From Bretschneidera sinensis (taxonomy: Eukaryota; Streptophyta; Magnoliopsida; Brassicales; Akaniaceae): 64,000 bases of DNA. Both the position numbers and the translations under genes were made by a program. Positions 10,362 to 23,130 of this stretch are shown piece by piece. The notes below the pieces were generated by a model. That model did not search any database and was not told the origin of the DNA. It saw only the letters and a program-made list of their open reading frames with translations. Location of the stretch: positions 63,506,620-63,570,619 of the forward strand of contig CM043700.1 in NCBI GenBank assembly GCA_023935145.1, given 5' to 3'. How positions within the stretch are numbered: the first letter of the stretch is position 1; each line of letters opens with the position of its first letter.

Positions 10362-11757
10362 ATGCTTAGGCCGAGAGATTCACGAGGTAGATTCACTAAG
10401 GGACCCGAAATAGAGTTACCCTATCCTTCCACGTCCGTTAGTGAAACCTCGCCTAAATCAAACCCTGGTGTACACCCAACCGAGAATTTAGAAAATTTTG
10501 CTAACATGGTTGAAAACTCTAATGAGAATGTTGCTAGGACACTTAAAGATTATTTACATCCTAGGCGGACAGCCACACCATCATGCATTATGTTTCCAGC
10601 CAACACTCACCATCAAGATTTTAAAACAGGGATGATTTAATTACTCCCTACATTTCATGGCTTGGAAAATGAAAACCCATATGTACACATTAGGGAGTTT
10701 GAGGAAGTAGTTGCGACTTGTCATAGTCAAGATACAACTGATGATATCGTGAGACTCAAGTTTTTTCCTTTCTCCTTAAAGGATAAAGCTAAGAGTTGGT
10801 TATATTTGCTGAGACTATGATCTATTGGGTCATGGAATGAGATAACCCAGATCTTCTTTAATAAATACTTCCCTCAACATAAGACCAATGCCTTAAAAAC
10901 ACAAATCTCATCCTTTGCACAAAAGGAGAACGAGACTTTGTATCAATCTTGGGAGAAATTTAAGGAGCTATTAAGTATGTGTCCACACCATGGGTATGAG
11001 AGTTGGCACTTAGTGAGCTGCTTTTATGAGGGACTTACCTATAGAGAGCGCCAATTCGTAAAGATGATGTGTAATGGTGAATTTCTGCAAAAAAAAACCC
11101 TGATGAGGCCATTGAGTACCTTAATGAGCTTGCTGAAAAAGCTCACACTTGGACTGGACTTAGTGCTACTGGAAGCACCAATAGGCCACGACCTATAAGA
11201 AACCCAAGTAGTGGTGGAATATATCATCTTAGGGAAGAAGATAGCCTAAAAGCTAAGGTTGAAATGCTTACTAGGGAGTTAGATGCATTAAAAACTAAAG
11301 GCTTAAAGCTAACACACATGGTTAATCATGTCGAATCTTCAGAACCATGTTTTGTGTGTGGCAGGGTAGATTATCTCGCTTAAGAGTGCCTCACATTCGT
11401 AGATATGAGAGGGATGTATGTGGAACAATGTAGTGCCTTAGGCATGTACAAGAAGCCCCCTTCTCCAACACCTATAATATGAGATTGCGAAATCACCCCA
11501 ACTTCAGCTGGAAGTCTGAAAACCAGCAGCTTGTACAACCCCCTAGATCATACCCTACACCATATCATACACCCTTATCCTCTAGGAGTTCTTTAGAAGA
11601 GACTTTACATGCTTTTATAGAGGCACAGGGTAAGACAAATCAGAGGTGTGAAGCGTTAATTACGCAGGTTGTTGAAGAGAACAAAAAGATAAGGAGCCAA
11701 GTGACCAAACTAATGGGCTCCTTGAGTGTGAATGAGCGAGGGAATTTCCCTTCCTAA
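10362..11757 (+). pseudogene. Athila gag, interrupted
   Basis: The start MLRPRDSRGRF at 10362 leads into a capsid-like region (LPTFHGLENENPYVHIREFEEV, LKDKAKSWLY, FFNKYFPQHKT) and ends with a zinc knuckle (CFVCGRVDYLA-stop-EC, about 11350-11388) and a coiled-coil-like tail (11590-11757). Damage: TAA at 10638-10640 in the expected Q of QLLPTFHG, TGA at about 10818, a poly-A slip at 11089-11097 that shifts frame, and TAA in the knuckle. Most stops fit a C-to-T change of CAA or CGA, as expected of methylated silent copies. Gag forms the virus-like particle around the RNA in live relatives. Confidence 0.85.
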
Positions 11758-11784
11758 ACTCAGTCCACACCCTATGGGCAACAC

Positions 11785-12602
11785 ATGGCTCAAATAAATC
11801 TAGAAAATGTAAATGCCATTGTGACAAGAAGTGGTAAGAAATTACACATCCCAACAACGAACAAATCTGAGGATGTGGAAAAGGGTCAAAGTAGTAGTGA
11901 TGCTGAACTGCCCAAAGACCTTGAGATTACCAAGAGCCCTGTTAAGGCACCATTCCCTCAAGCCTTAAAATCAAACAAGAAAAATATGGAGCTGAACATG
12001 AAATCCTAGATAACCTAAGGCAAGTTAAACTTAATCTTCCTCTTTTGCATGTGATTAAATAAGTTCCTACTTATGCAAAGGTTCTCAAGGATTTATGTAC
12101 AATTAAGAGGAAGCACCATGTAAAGAAAACAACATTCCTAATTGAGCAAGTTAGTGCTTTAATTGAGCAAAGAATTCCCCCAAAATACAAGGATCCTGGC
12201 TGTCCAACCATTGCATGTAGCATTGGAAATCATGAAGTTGGATAAACCTTGCTAGATTTAGGAGCTAGTGTAAACCTGATGATGTTCTCTATTTACTTAC
12301 AACTAGGTTTAGGAGAAACCAAACCAACTACAGTGGTATTACAATCGGTTGATCATTCAATCATATTACCTCAGGGTGTGGTAGAGGATGTTTTGATTCA
12401 AATTGATAAATTTTACTATCATGTTGATTTCCTAATCCTTGATACTACTTCTACTATTGACACTAACTCTAAAATTCCTTTGATTTTGGGTAGACCTTTC
12501 CTTGCTACTACAAATGCTCTAATTAATTGCAGGAATGGACTCATGAAGCTGTCCTTTGGAAACATGACCCTCGAGGTGAACATCTTCAATGTTGTAAAAT
12601 AG
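11785..12602 (+). pseudogene. Athila gag-pol linker and aspartic protease
   Basis: Residues from 11785 (NVNAIVTRSGKKL) are the conserved Athila linker between gag and protease. The protease lies at 12232-12602 with active-site LLDLGASVNL, in which D-L-G replaces the D-S/T-G of most families. This is the usual Athila form. A flap-like region and ILGRPFLAT (about 12487-12513) follow. Stops at 12007-12009 and in VG-stop-TLLDLG (about 12244) break the frame. The protease would cleave the gag-pol precursor. Confidence 0.85.
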
Positions 12603-14389
12603 CCCGAAGATGAGGACGAGAACCACCACTTATACATGATCGAGTCGCTCATCGATGAGGGAGTTTCTATAGCTCATGATTTTGATCCTCTTGAATATTT
12701 TCTTGATAATTCTGAGATTGATTATATTAATGATAAAACTAATATAATTGATATTTGTGCTATTTTTGATAAATCTCAGGATTATGGCACTCGGGCATGG
12801 CAACCAAAGTTTGAGGAGTTGCCCGAAAGAAGTGAAAAACAAATTCCCTCAAGTGTGGAAGCACCCAAAGTAGAATTGAAGCCACTACCTAAGGGTTTGA
12901 AGCATGCCTTCCTCGGTCCAAGTGATACCTTTCCTGTTATTATCTCATCTGAATTATCTACATCTCAAGGAGAGAAATTAATTCGGACCTTAAATGCATA
13001 TAAATCAACCTTAGGATGGAGCATGGCTGATTTAAAAGGAATTAGTCCCCTGATCTGTTCTCATAAGATAAATTTGGATGAAGAGACTAGTCCTCATAGA
13101 GACCCTCAACGTAGGCTTAACCCACTATGAAAGAAGTAGTGAAGAATGAAGTGTTAAAACTATTAGATGCGGGAATTATATATCCCATAGCTGATAGTAA
13201 ATGGGCAAGCCCTACACAAGTCGTTCCTAAAAAGTCTGAAGTCACTGTGGTAAAGAATGACCTAGGAGAGTTAGTCCCTACCAAACTTCTGACCGGGTGG
13301 TGCATGTGTATTGATTATAGAAAATTAAATGCTGCCACCCAGAAAGATCACTTCCCACTCCCTTTTATTGATCAAATTCTTGAGCGTGTAGCTGGTCACC
13401 CTTTTTACTGTTTCTTAGATGGTTATTCTGGTTATTATCAAATCGAAATTGCATTAGAAGATCAGGATAAAACCACCTTCACTTGTCCTTTTGGAACCTA
13501 TGCTTTTTGTAGAATTCCATTTGGATTGTGTAATGCCTCTGCCACTTTTCAACGCTGCATAATGAGCATCTTTAGTGATATGGTTGAAAATTGCATGGAG
13601 GTTTTTATGGATGACCTAACTGTTTTTGGATCTTTATTTGATGCATGCTTAATGAATTTAGAAATAGTGTCGATTCATTGTGAGGAGAAGGAATTAGTCT
13701 TAAATTTGGAAAAATGCCATTTCATGGTACTTTTGTGTATTGTCTTAGGGCATATTGTTTCTTCTAAGGGGATAGAGGTTGATCAATCCAAGATTGAATT
13801 AATCTCTAAATTGCCCACACCTAAGACAGTAAAGGATGTGAGATCTTTCCTTAGTCATGCTGGTTTTTAAAGGATGTTCATACAAACTTTTTCCAACATA
13901 TCTAGACCATTATATGCCCTCCTAATTAAAGATGCCCCATTTGAGTGGACTCAAGCTTGTCAAGAGGCCTGTAAAATACTGATTGGTAAGCTTACTTCAG
14001 CACCTATAATGCAGTCACCTAATTGGAATTTACTTTTTGAAATCATGTGTGATGCTAGTGACTATGCTGTAGGTGCTGTTCTTAGATAGCGAATGAAGGA
14101 AAACCTTTTGTCATTTACTATGCTAATAAAACTTTAAATAGTGCTCAAATGAACTACTCCACCACTGAAAAAGAATTACTTACTGTAGTATTTGCTTTTG
14201 AAAAATTTTGTGCTTATTTAATTGGTTCTCCTATTCTCATCTTCACAGATCATGCAGCCCTCAAGTACCTCCTTACAAAGAAGGATGCTAGGGCACGACT
14301 AATATGGTGGATCCTACTCCTACAAGAATTTGACATCACCATCAAAAGATAAGAAATGAGTGGAGAATGTAGTGGTGGACCATCTCTCG
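12603..14389 (+). pseudogene. Athila reverse transcriptase and RNase H
   Basis: The pre-RT block (FLGPSDTFPVIISSEL, LGWSMADLKGISP, 12890-13060) is followed by RT from 13127: LLDAGIIYPIADSKW, CIDYRKLNAAT, FLDGYSGYYQI, TFTCPFGTYAFCRIPFGLCNA and catalytic VFMDDLTVFG at about 13600-13630. RNase H is at 13874-14389 with [49 protein letters not shown] and VVDHLSRL. A frame change near 13120, an in-frame TAA at 13868-13870, a TAG at about 14087 and a frame change near 14095 disable it. The catalytic RT aspartates are still readable. Confidence 0.9.
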
Positions 14390-15770
14390 AGGCTTACATT
14401 TGAGGACATCTCTGATGACTTGCCAATCAAGGATGATTTTCCGGATGAGCAATTACTCTATGTTACCTATCTACCATGGTTTGCTCATATTGTGAATTAT
14501 TTAGCTACCGGTGAGATACTAATGGATTGGAGCGCTCAAGACAAGAGAAAATTCTTGAATGAGGTACATAATTTTTATTGAGATGACCCCTGTCTTTTCA
14601 AGTACTGCCCTGACCAAATTTTAAGGTATTGCATCTCTAATGAAGAGATTTCCGGCGCCTTGGAATTTTGTCACTCCAAAGCTTGTGGAGGCCACTTTTC
14701 AATGAAAAAAACCACTGCAAAAATTTTGCGGTGTGGATTTTATTGGCCTACCTTATTTAAAGATGCAAACATCTATTGTCGCTCATGTAAAAAGTGTCAG
14801 AAGTTAGGAGTTGTGTCTCGTCGTAATATGATGCCCTTAAACCCAATTTTAGTAATCGAAATCTTCGATTGTTGGGGCATTGATTTTATGGGAGCCCTTC
14901 CTCCTTCCTTTGGATACCAATATATCATCAGGGCAATTGATTATGTATCAAAGTGGGTAGAGGTAGCAGCTTGCCGAAGTAATGATAATAGAACGGTAAT
15001 TAAATTTCTTAAAGAAAATGTGTTATCTCGGTTTAGTACACCACGTGCTATAATTAGTGATCGAGGTACACATTTTTGCAACCGTTCTTTTGAAGCTTTG
15101 ATGAGAAAATACAGGGTGTTACATAAAATTTCTACAGCCTACCATCCTCAGACTAGTGGACAAGTAGAACTTGCTAATAGAGAAATTAAACAAATTTTAG
15201 AAAAAATGGTTAACCCATACCGCAAGGATTGGTCTTTGAGACTAGTTGATGCGCTTTGGGCTTACCGTACAGCTTTCAAAACCCCCTTAGGTATGTCACT
15301 TTATAGGCTTGTTTTTGGAAAGCCTTGCCACTTACCTGTAGAACTTGAGCATAGAGCTTATTGGGCCATCAAGTCTTTTAATTTTGATATAGGAGAGGCG
15401 GGTAAGCTTAGGAAATATCAGCTGACTGAGTTAGAGGAGTTAAGAAATGATGCTTATGAGAACTCTAGAATCTATAAGGCAAAGATGAAAGTGTTTCATG
15501 ATAAAAAATATTTTGAGAAAAACATTCAAGCCTAATGATCGGGTGTTCTTATATGATTCTAGACTCCATAAGCATCCAGGAAAACTACGGTCGAGGTGGA
15601 CCGACCCTTTTGTAGTAAAGAATGCTTTCGAAAATGGGGTGGTGGAAATAGAGGATACTAGGGATGGTCAGACTTTTAAAGTAAATGGTCAGCGCCTTAA
15701 GATCTTAATTGATAGGCAAGATCCAGAAGTGGAAGACATTCCGCTTATGGATCCGGTCTATTCACCTTAA
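14390..15770 (+). pseudogene. Athila integrase
   Basis: The main frame is 14660-15535. The HHCC zinc-binding domain reads [14 protein letters not shown]...[11 protein letters not shown] (14670-14810). The DDE core has IDFMGALPP (first Asp), [11 protein letters not shown] (second Asp) and [20 protein letters not shown] (Glu). The C-terminal DNA-binding part continues in another frame at 15534-15770 ([32 protein letters not shown]) after a slip in an A-rich run near 15510. The upstream piece 14390-14660 is the tether after RNase H. Integrase joins the DNA copy to the genome; this copy is broken by the frame change and a stop at 14581. Confidence 0.9.
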
Positions 15771-16546
15771 CTACACCACACAGGTACGTTTTTATTTATT
15801 TTTCTTTTGATTTGTTTGTTTTGTTTTTAATTAAGTTTTATTCAATTTAAATTGTTAGTTTTTCTTTTAGTTTAATCCAATTTTAAGGATTACTTTTTTA
15901 TATTATTATTTATTTGGCTAATTTCTCTTTCTTTTGGCAACAAATAAGTTTTTTTTTGGTCAAAAATAGGCCCAGCAGGATAGCCCATGTGCCTAGGCCC
16001 AGCACTGTGCGCGTTGCAACGCACAGTGTGCATATATAGCACCAGCCCAGCAGGATAACCCTTACGTCGCGCCCCAGCACTATGCTTGCTGCAGCACACA
16101 GCATGGCCACACACACACACATAAGCTCAAGCTGCGGCGCCCTCAAGAGCAAGCTGCAGCGCCCACTCGTGCCTTGGTCCATTTAAAGAAAAATTCCAGC
16201 ACTCCTTCTTCATTTCTAATTTGAGATTACAGCAGCACACCTCTCTCTCTCTCATCCTCTCTCCAAACCTTCACTTACCCGCTCACTTTTACTCAAAATT
16301 TCTTGATTCTAACATCATTTCTTGTAGGATTTTGCACTTATATTGCAGATTTTGTTGGATATTTCTCCAAAAAGCTTGGTACTAAGAAGATTTTAGGTTC
16401 ATCAAGAAAACTTCAAGTTGGTGGGTAGTCTTTCTTCTCTCCAACTTTGGGCATCAAGTAAGCTAAATTTCTTCTTTTGTTGTTCATTTGTGCTATTTGG
16501 GTGGTTGATTTTGAATTAGTACTATTGTTCTACATATTTGATTCAA
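15771..16546 (+). other. Noncoding spacer between pol and ORF3 of Athila
   Basis: It is T-rich at first, then has two imperfect copies of GCCCAGCAGGATAxCCC...CCCAGCACT (about 15968-16010 and 16046-16083), an (AC)n run near 16110 and a (CT)n run near 16240. No coding frame was supported. Spacers like this precede the third ORF in Athila and may supply its transcript. Confidence 0.6.
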
Positions 16547-17657
16547 ATGGAACCTAAATCTAAGAGACAAAGGGGGAAACAAGCATAAGAGTATGATGAG
16601 GGCAAATTTGTTAGTTTTGAGGCTTGTGAGAGATATATTAGGATGATGCACACTAGAAAACCCATTCCTGATAGAGGATTCAATATAACAGAGAGAGCAA
16701 ACCTCACCTTGTTTAGAATGATTATTGATAGACATTGGGGTACATTTGCTAGCCAACCACCTCATTCCCTCACAAATGTGGTTAAAGAATTCTATACTAA
16801 TGTAGAAGAACATAGGAATGGTAAGATGAGAGTGAGAGGAAAAATAGTTTCTTTTAGAAGCACATCTATCAACAGATTTTATGGGCTCCCTGACATAGAA
16901 AACAGTGAGTATATTGCTTATGCGTCTAATATTAATTATGAAAAAATTTTCAATACTCTTTGTATTTCGGGCACTACATGGAAAATGACAGGTGATACCC
17001 CTATAACCTTGCCCAGTACTTCTCTGACTGTCACTGCTAGAGCTTGGCAATATTTTGTATGTCAGAGATTGATGCCTGTCATGCACTATAGTGACCTTAC
17101 TATTGAGAGAGTTGTGCTGATTTATGATGGGCATGACTATTGATGTGGGCCAGATCATATTTCATTCTATCATACACACTGTACAACAAAAGCTTGGATT
17201 GTACTTCCCTTCTTTAATTACCTAATTATGCATCCAAGTCGGAGTTCAGTACAGTCTTGATGAGGACGCCCAGCAACCAAAGAAGCCCATCGATGATGGC
17301 ATGCTCACTCAAATTAAAGCCTCAAGGCTGCTAGTTTTGGGAGAGAGAGCGGCGATTGTAGCTCTTCCTCCCCCTAGGCACTTCACTATTGCAGAGCGCA
17401 TTGAGCATTTAGAGATTCGTTTTGACGAGCAACAGAAATTTTTGCATGATAGATTTGATTGTCATGAACGTTTCTTGGCTAGGCAAGCTGATTATCAAGC
17501 GGGGTTGTACTCTTCTTTTGGTCAGATGTACCAGTACCTTGCCTCCGCTACTGGTTGTGACATAGATCACTTTCCCACTTTGTCACCCTATCCGGGTTCA
17601 TTTTTTATCCAACTTCTGAGGATAGTGAAGAGAATGAAGAAGAGGATGATGACATAG
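16547..17657 (+). pseudogene. Athila ORF3 in the env-like position
   Basis: Reading from ATG 16547 (MEPKSKRQRGKQA-stop) and through 16643-17143 gives a protein with FVSFEACERYIRMM, RMIIDRHWGTFASQP, VKEFYTNVEEH and KIVSFRSTSINRFYGLPD. This matches the plant-specific domain found downstream of pol in Athila (Pfam 'putative plant transposon protein', recalled rather than searched). An apparent one-base insertion in the GGG at about 17126 shifts the rest to the frame ending at 17657, which has an Ile/Glu-rich coiled coil (RIEHLEIRFDEQQKF). I saw no clear signal peptide or transmembrane segment, so calling it an envelope protein is not supported. The function is unknown. Confidence 0.75.
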
Positions 17658-19358
17658 AGGAATAGTTTTGGGTTTTATCTTGTTTGTTTCCTTTTATTTT
17701 ATTTTACTTATTATCGGATGACTATACTAACATTATTTTTCTTTTCTTTTTCATTATTTTATTTGTCATACTTTATTTTCATTTTTAGTTATTTCTTTCC
17801 ATTTCATGTGTTCACCTAACGTATGGTGGGAATCTTAATGGTACACCGCAGTTACTTTCCTTTTGTTGTTTTGTTCTATATTATAGATCGAAATTTCAGC
17901 AAGAGGAATGGCATGCAGTTCACATGATGGTGCACAATTTTCAGCGTGTCTGCACTTTTGCTTACAAAGGGAGTTTCCTTTCTTTTATCTTTAACATTGA
18001 GGACAATACAATTTTTAAGTTGGGGGTGGAGGAAACGTAGTTTGTTTTCATTGAACTACTTGGTGTTACTTTCCCTTTTTTATTTGTTTTTAGCTTACTT
18101 TGTGTTAACCTTAGAGTTAATTCACATGTCAATGATATGAACTTAACTGAGATAGCATATAGTATTTAGAAGAATTTAAATCTTGCTTCAGTTTGAGAAT
18201 AATTTAAGTGTCAATCTTCATTTGGTTTGAGACTCTAGTTTGCAGTAAGATTGTATGATTAGTCTATAACACTTAGAGAAGTTTTATGTGTGAATTGTTT
18301 GTGAATACTTTTACGGTCTCGACCTCTAGAACTTATTTGATAATCACTTGAGGCAAATTCCTAGAATACACACCACTTAGGATATGATATAGGCCATTTT
18401 TGAACCGTTTGAGCTTTTCGAACTTACTCTTGCTATATTTATCGTTAGTCACCTGTTTGAGCCTTTTTCTTGAAAAAAAAAGAATTCGAGCCTTGTTTCT
18501 TTCAATGACCCATTCACTTACCCTTAGGAGCATAAAAATATTTTATCTTCACCCTTCTTTTAAAAGAACTTAGTATACACATTTGTTAAGAAGCACTTAA
18601 GAGGAGTAAGGATGGAAATATGAAAAAAAAAATATTTCTACCATAACCTAAGTATATTAAAGGAGATAAGTTTGGGGTTGTGGAAAAGAAGAAAAAAAGA
18701 AGAAAAAGAGAAGTGAAGTATGGCAAAGAAAGAAGAAAAGAAAAGAAAAATGGTGACTAATCGAGAGATATGCTCTTATAAAAAAAATGGTTGAAAGAGT
18801 TAGGTGTTGAAGTTATCTAAGTGCTTAAAGTGGTTGTGTTTAACTTAAGAGACTGAGTTCTTTTACTTGTTTAATTCTTTCCGTTCTTTCTTAGCCTTTA
18901 CCTTAGCCCTTACCTTAGCCCAACGTTACAAGCTTATTAAAGACCTATTGATCCAATGTAGTGTGATTTTTCTACAATAGTGGAGAGTAATTTGAAAAAT
19001 AAGCCTATAGAGCTTGATTTGTGATTGATGTCACGCAATTCATTATGTTTTTAGAGGCCAAGACTTGTATTCATGAATGTTATGCATAAAATCATCCAGG
19101 TGTTCGGACTAATGGATTGTGGTAAGATGGATGTTAAGAGTCGATAACGATTTTAAGATTGATGTTTGGATTACTTTTGGACTTAAGTGATATTTAATAA
19201 ATCTATGTGTTGTATATTATGTGCAATTTCTGAGACAAAAAGTGAATTGCTCTTGGTTTAACGCTAGCATTGCTTTACTTTATTTTGATTCCTACCATAG
19301 AATTCATCTCTCGTTTTCGCTTGAATTGCTAGGGACTAGTAATAAGCTAGTTGGGGGT
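17658..19358 (+). other. Noncoding 3' region of Athila
   Basis: These 1.7 kb lack a supported coding frame. The region contains A/G-rich runs (18600-18790) and ends with AGCTAGTTGGGGGT just before the 3' LTR (about 19346-19358), the likely polypurine tract. Confidence 0.65.
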
Positions 19359-20658
19359 TGTAATGAGAGCCATAAAATGCATATCAACAGTACCTAATTA
19401 TTAGCATTTTAGGGTTAATCGAGGTTTTAATTGCACTTTTATTCATTAACAACTCTAAAGTGGTATTCTTGACTTGTTGATCTATTTCGGTGCACTTTCA
19501 GGTACTTTGAGTCTAAAAGAGAATGAAAAGCTATCGTTGCTTGAAGCACAATGACTCAATGAATACTGAAGTGAAGGCATGATTACGGAAGGACAAAACG
19601 AAGAGAATCAAGTCTTAAGTGTGTGCACTGCAGCCTGGAAATATCCAAGCCTCGACCTCCAGAAGCTTGCCCAAAAGAGTTAAACCTCCTTTAGTGTGTG
19701 CTGCGACCTGATCTAGGCAGGGCCACGGTGCCCAAAAGCTCTCTAGAATAAAGAATAGTTAAAGTCGTGGCGCGAGAAAGTGAGAGCCGCGACGCGCACT
19801 CGAAAGTTTGTTTCCGAGTTATGACCTAATTAGGACTTTAATGATTGTTTAAACCCTAGAATATCCTTGGCCCTCTTGTACTGTAAATAGATCACTAAGG
19901 GTTTTAGAAAGGATATCTTTTGAAGTCTGAAAAACTCAAGAAGGCTACCACACTCTCCTCCATCAAAGAGTTCAACCATGAACTTCATGGCGAACTAATC
20001 TCCAAGCAAGGCGAAGGTATGAATCCCTAGGTGTAGTTGTTCTTATTTTCCTTTCTTGATTCAGTTGTAGTTAGGTGTTATTATCAAAACATTGTTATGT
20101 GTTACTCTTTTATCTAATTAAAGGATTTTCTCTTAATCCGGTGATTGTATCTTTATCTTTGATATAAGTCTAGTCATGCTCTTCCTATGTCAAGATTATT
20201 AGGTATGATTGAGTCTGGTAGATTTATCCTTTAGGTTTGTCCATTACTGTAATATTATCATTAAAAATATATTGTTGTTTCTTGATAAATCTATAGGATA
20301 GGTTATGTGTGCTTAACTTGAAAGAGTAATACATATCAATTACATTAGGGTATATATATGTGCTTGATTGAATATTTACCGATTGCTTGTTTGGGATGTG
20401 AAACTTGTAATCGAGATAAAAACAACTGAATTAAAGATTGGAATAAGGCAACAAACCTAGGGAGGATTCCTGGAACCTTGTTGTTTCTTTATCATATTTT
20501 TCAATCTATTTACACAATTACCTCATCATTGATATCTTCTCACTTGATTATTATCATTCGTGTGGGTTTGCACTTTTCCTTTATAGATCGCTTTTCCCTA
20601 TAGAATCGACACCCCAAAGCTATGCTACAACTACCGCGTTATACTTTAGGCGTAATCA
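19359..20658 (+). repeat. 3' LTR of the Athila element
   Basis: It starts TGTAATGAGAGCC and ends AGGCGTAATCA, 1300 bp. Clearly alignable to 8839-10203 with roughly 5% point differences by eye plus the missing 60-bp segment. Confidence 0.9.
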
Positions 20659-21190
20659 TGGGCCGAGCCTGTGTGGAGCAATCCATCTGCTCGGCCTTGG
20701 AGAAATGAGTCCGAGCGTGAGTGGAGCTGGGTTCATAAGCTCGGATCTTGGAGCTAGTGGGCCGAGCCTGTGTGGAGCAATCCATCTGCTCGACCTTAGA
20801 GAAATGAGTCCAAGCATGAGTGGAGCTGGGTCCATCAGCTAGGATCTTGGAGCTAGTGGGCCGAGCCTGTGTGGAGCAATCCATCGGCTCGACCTTGAAG
20901 AAATGAGTCCGAACATGTATGGAGTCATCCACTGCTCAGACCTTGGAGCTAATAGGCTGAGTCTATATGGAACAATCCATCTGCTCGGCCTTAGAGAAAT
21001 GAGTCCGAGCATGAGTGGAGTTGGGTCCATCAGCTCGGATCTTGGAGCTAGTGGGCCGAGTCTGTGTGGAGCAATCCATCTGCTTGGCCTTGGAGAAATG
21101 AGTCCCAGCATGTGTGGAGTCGTCCACTGCTCGGACCTTGGAGCTAGTGGCTAAGCCTATATGGAGTAATCCATCTACTCGACCTTGGAG
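20659..21190. repeat. Tandem array A, right part (about 99-bp unit)
   Basis: It continues the array at 8335-8838 after the Athila insertion. GCCGAGCC recurs at 20662, 20761 and 20860, so the period is 99 bp; later units are 96-99 bp. About five and a half units are present. Confidence 0.92.
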
Positions 21191-23130
21191 AAATGTGTCT
21201 GCATTATGGCTTGGCCATGCGCGCTAGTGCGCACTGATGCTCGGCCTGTGTGCACTAATGTGCACTGATGCTGGGTCGAGGTCGAGGGTGTGCACATATA
21301 TGTCTTTGCCCAGCCTTGGGTGTGCGCACCATAGCTTGGCCGTGCACACTAGTGCGCACTAATGCTCAACCTGTGTGCACTAATGCTGGGACGAGGTCGA
21401 CGGTGTGCGCACACTTGCTAATGCTCGGCCTTGGGTGTGTGCACTATAGCTTGGCCGTGCGCACTAATGCGCACTGATGGTCGGCCTATGTGCACTAATG
21501 TGCACATATGTTGGGACGAGGCCGAGGGTGTGCACACACTTGCTAATGCTTGGCATTAGGTGTGAGCACTATAGTTTGGTCGTGCGCACTAATGTGCACT
21601 GATGCTTAGCCTGTGTGCAGTAGTGTGCCCTGATGTTGGGATGAGGCTGAGGGTGTGTGCACACTTGCTAATGCTCGGCCTTGGGTGTGTGAACTATAGC
21701 TTGGCTATGCGCACTGATGCTCGGCCTTTGCGCACTAGTGTGCACTGATGCTGGGACGAGGCTGAGGGTGTGCGCACACTTGCTAATGCTCGGCCTTGGG
21801 TGTGCGCACTATAGCTTGGCCTGCCACTAATGCGAACTGATGCTCAACCTGTGTGCACTGATGCTAAGACGAGGCCGACATTGTGCACACACTTGCTAAT
21901 GCTCTACCTTGGGTGTGCGCACTATAGCTTGGCCGTGCACACTAATGCAAACTGATGCTCGGCCTGTGTGCACTAGTGTGCACTAATGCTGGGATGCGGC
22001 CAAGGGTGTGCGCACACTTGTTAATGCTCGGCCTTGAGTGTGTGCACTATAGCTTGGCTGTGCGCATTGATGCTCGGCCTTTGTGCACTAGTGTGCACTG
22101 ATGCTGGGACGAGGCCAAGGGTGTGCGCACACTTGCTAATGCTCGGCCTTGGGTGTGCACACTATAGCTTGGTCGTGCGCACTAATGCGCACTGATGCTC
22201 GGCCATTGTGCACTATTGTGCACTGATGTGGGGATGAGGCCGAGGGTGTGCGCACACTTGCTAATGCTCGACCTTGGGTGTGCGCACTATAGCTTGGCCG
22301 TGCGCACTAATGTGCTCTGATGCTCGGCCTTTGTGCACTAGTGTGCACTGATGTTGGGATGAGGTAGAGGGTGGGTGCACACTTGCTAATGCTTGGCCTT
22401 GGCCGTGCGCACTGATGCTCGGCCTGTGTGCACCAGTGTGCACTATGCTGGGATGAGGTCGAGGATGTGTGCACACTTGCTAATGCTCGGCCTTGGGTGT
22501 GCGCACTATAGCTTGGTCGTGCACATTAATGCGCACTGATGCTCTGCCTTTGTGCACTAGTGTGCACTGATGCTGGGACGCGACCGAGGGTGTGCGCACA
22601 CTTGCTAATGCTCGGCCTTAGGTGTGCGCACTATAGCTTGGCCATGGGCGCTAATGTGCACTGATGCTTAGCCTGTGTGCACTGGTGTGCACTGATGCTG
22701 GGACGAGGCCGAGGGTGTGCGCACACTTGCTAATGCTCGGCCTTGGGTGTGCGCTCTGTAGCTTGGCCGTGCGCACTAATGCGCACTGATGCTCGGCCTG
22801 TGTGCACTTGTGTGCACTATTGCTGGGACGAGGCCGAGGGTCTGCGCACACTTGCTAATGCTCAGCCTTGGGTGTGCGAACTATAGCTTGGCCGTGCGCA
22901 CTAATGTGCACTGATGCTCGGCCTTTGTGCACTAGTGTGCACTGATGTTGGGACGAGGTCAAGGGTGTGCACACACTTGCTAATGCTCGACCTTGGGTGT
23001 GCACACTCTAGCTTGGCCATGCGCACTGATGCTCGGCCTTTGTGCACTAGTGTGTGCTGTTGCTGGGATGAGGCCGAGGGTGTGCACACACTTGCTAATG
23101 CTCGACCTAGGGTGTGCGCACTATGGTGCT
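21191..23130. repeat. Tandem array B (about 120-bp unit, GC-rich)
   Basis: About 15 units of 95-130 bp are recognised by CACTTGCTAATGCTCGGCC (near 21414, 21537, 21663, 21777, 21893, 22015, 22132, 22256, 22381, 22476, 22600, 22731, 22852, 22977 and 23093). Each unit has short internal repeats of GTGCGCACTAATG and GTGTGCACTGATG. The palindrome GTGTGCGCACAC is present in many units. Open frames on both strands are periodicity artefacts. Confidence 0.93.

Larger units (their letters stand above)
8839..20658 (+). mobile_element. Athila-clade Ty3/gypsy retrotransposon, full length, mutated
   Basis: This 11.8 kb element has LTRs at 8839-10203 and 19359-20658, a tRNA-Asp-type PBS, and gag, protease, RT, RNase H and integrase domains in the usual gypsy order, followed by an extra ORF at 16547-17657 in the env-like position. 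The flanks TGGGT (8834-8838) and TGGGC (20659-20663) are a TSD with one change; the repeat array it hit normally reads TGGGC, so the left copy mutated. Stops and frame changes in every ORF mean it is no longer autonomous. The length is typical for Athila. Confidence 0.93.

Noticed and set aside
16493..17158. 221-codon minus-strand frame
   Set aside because: Antisense of the third Athila ORF; no similarity in its own frame.
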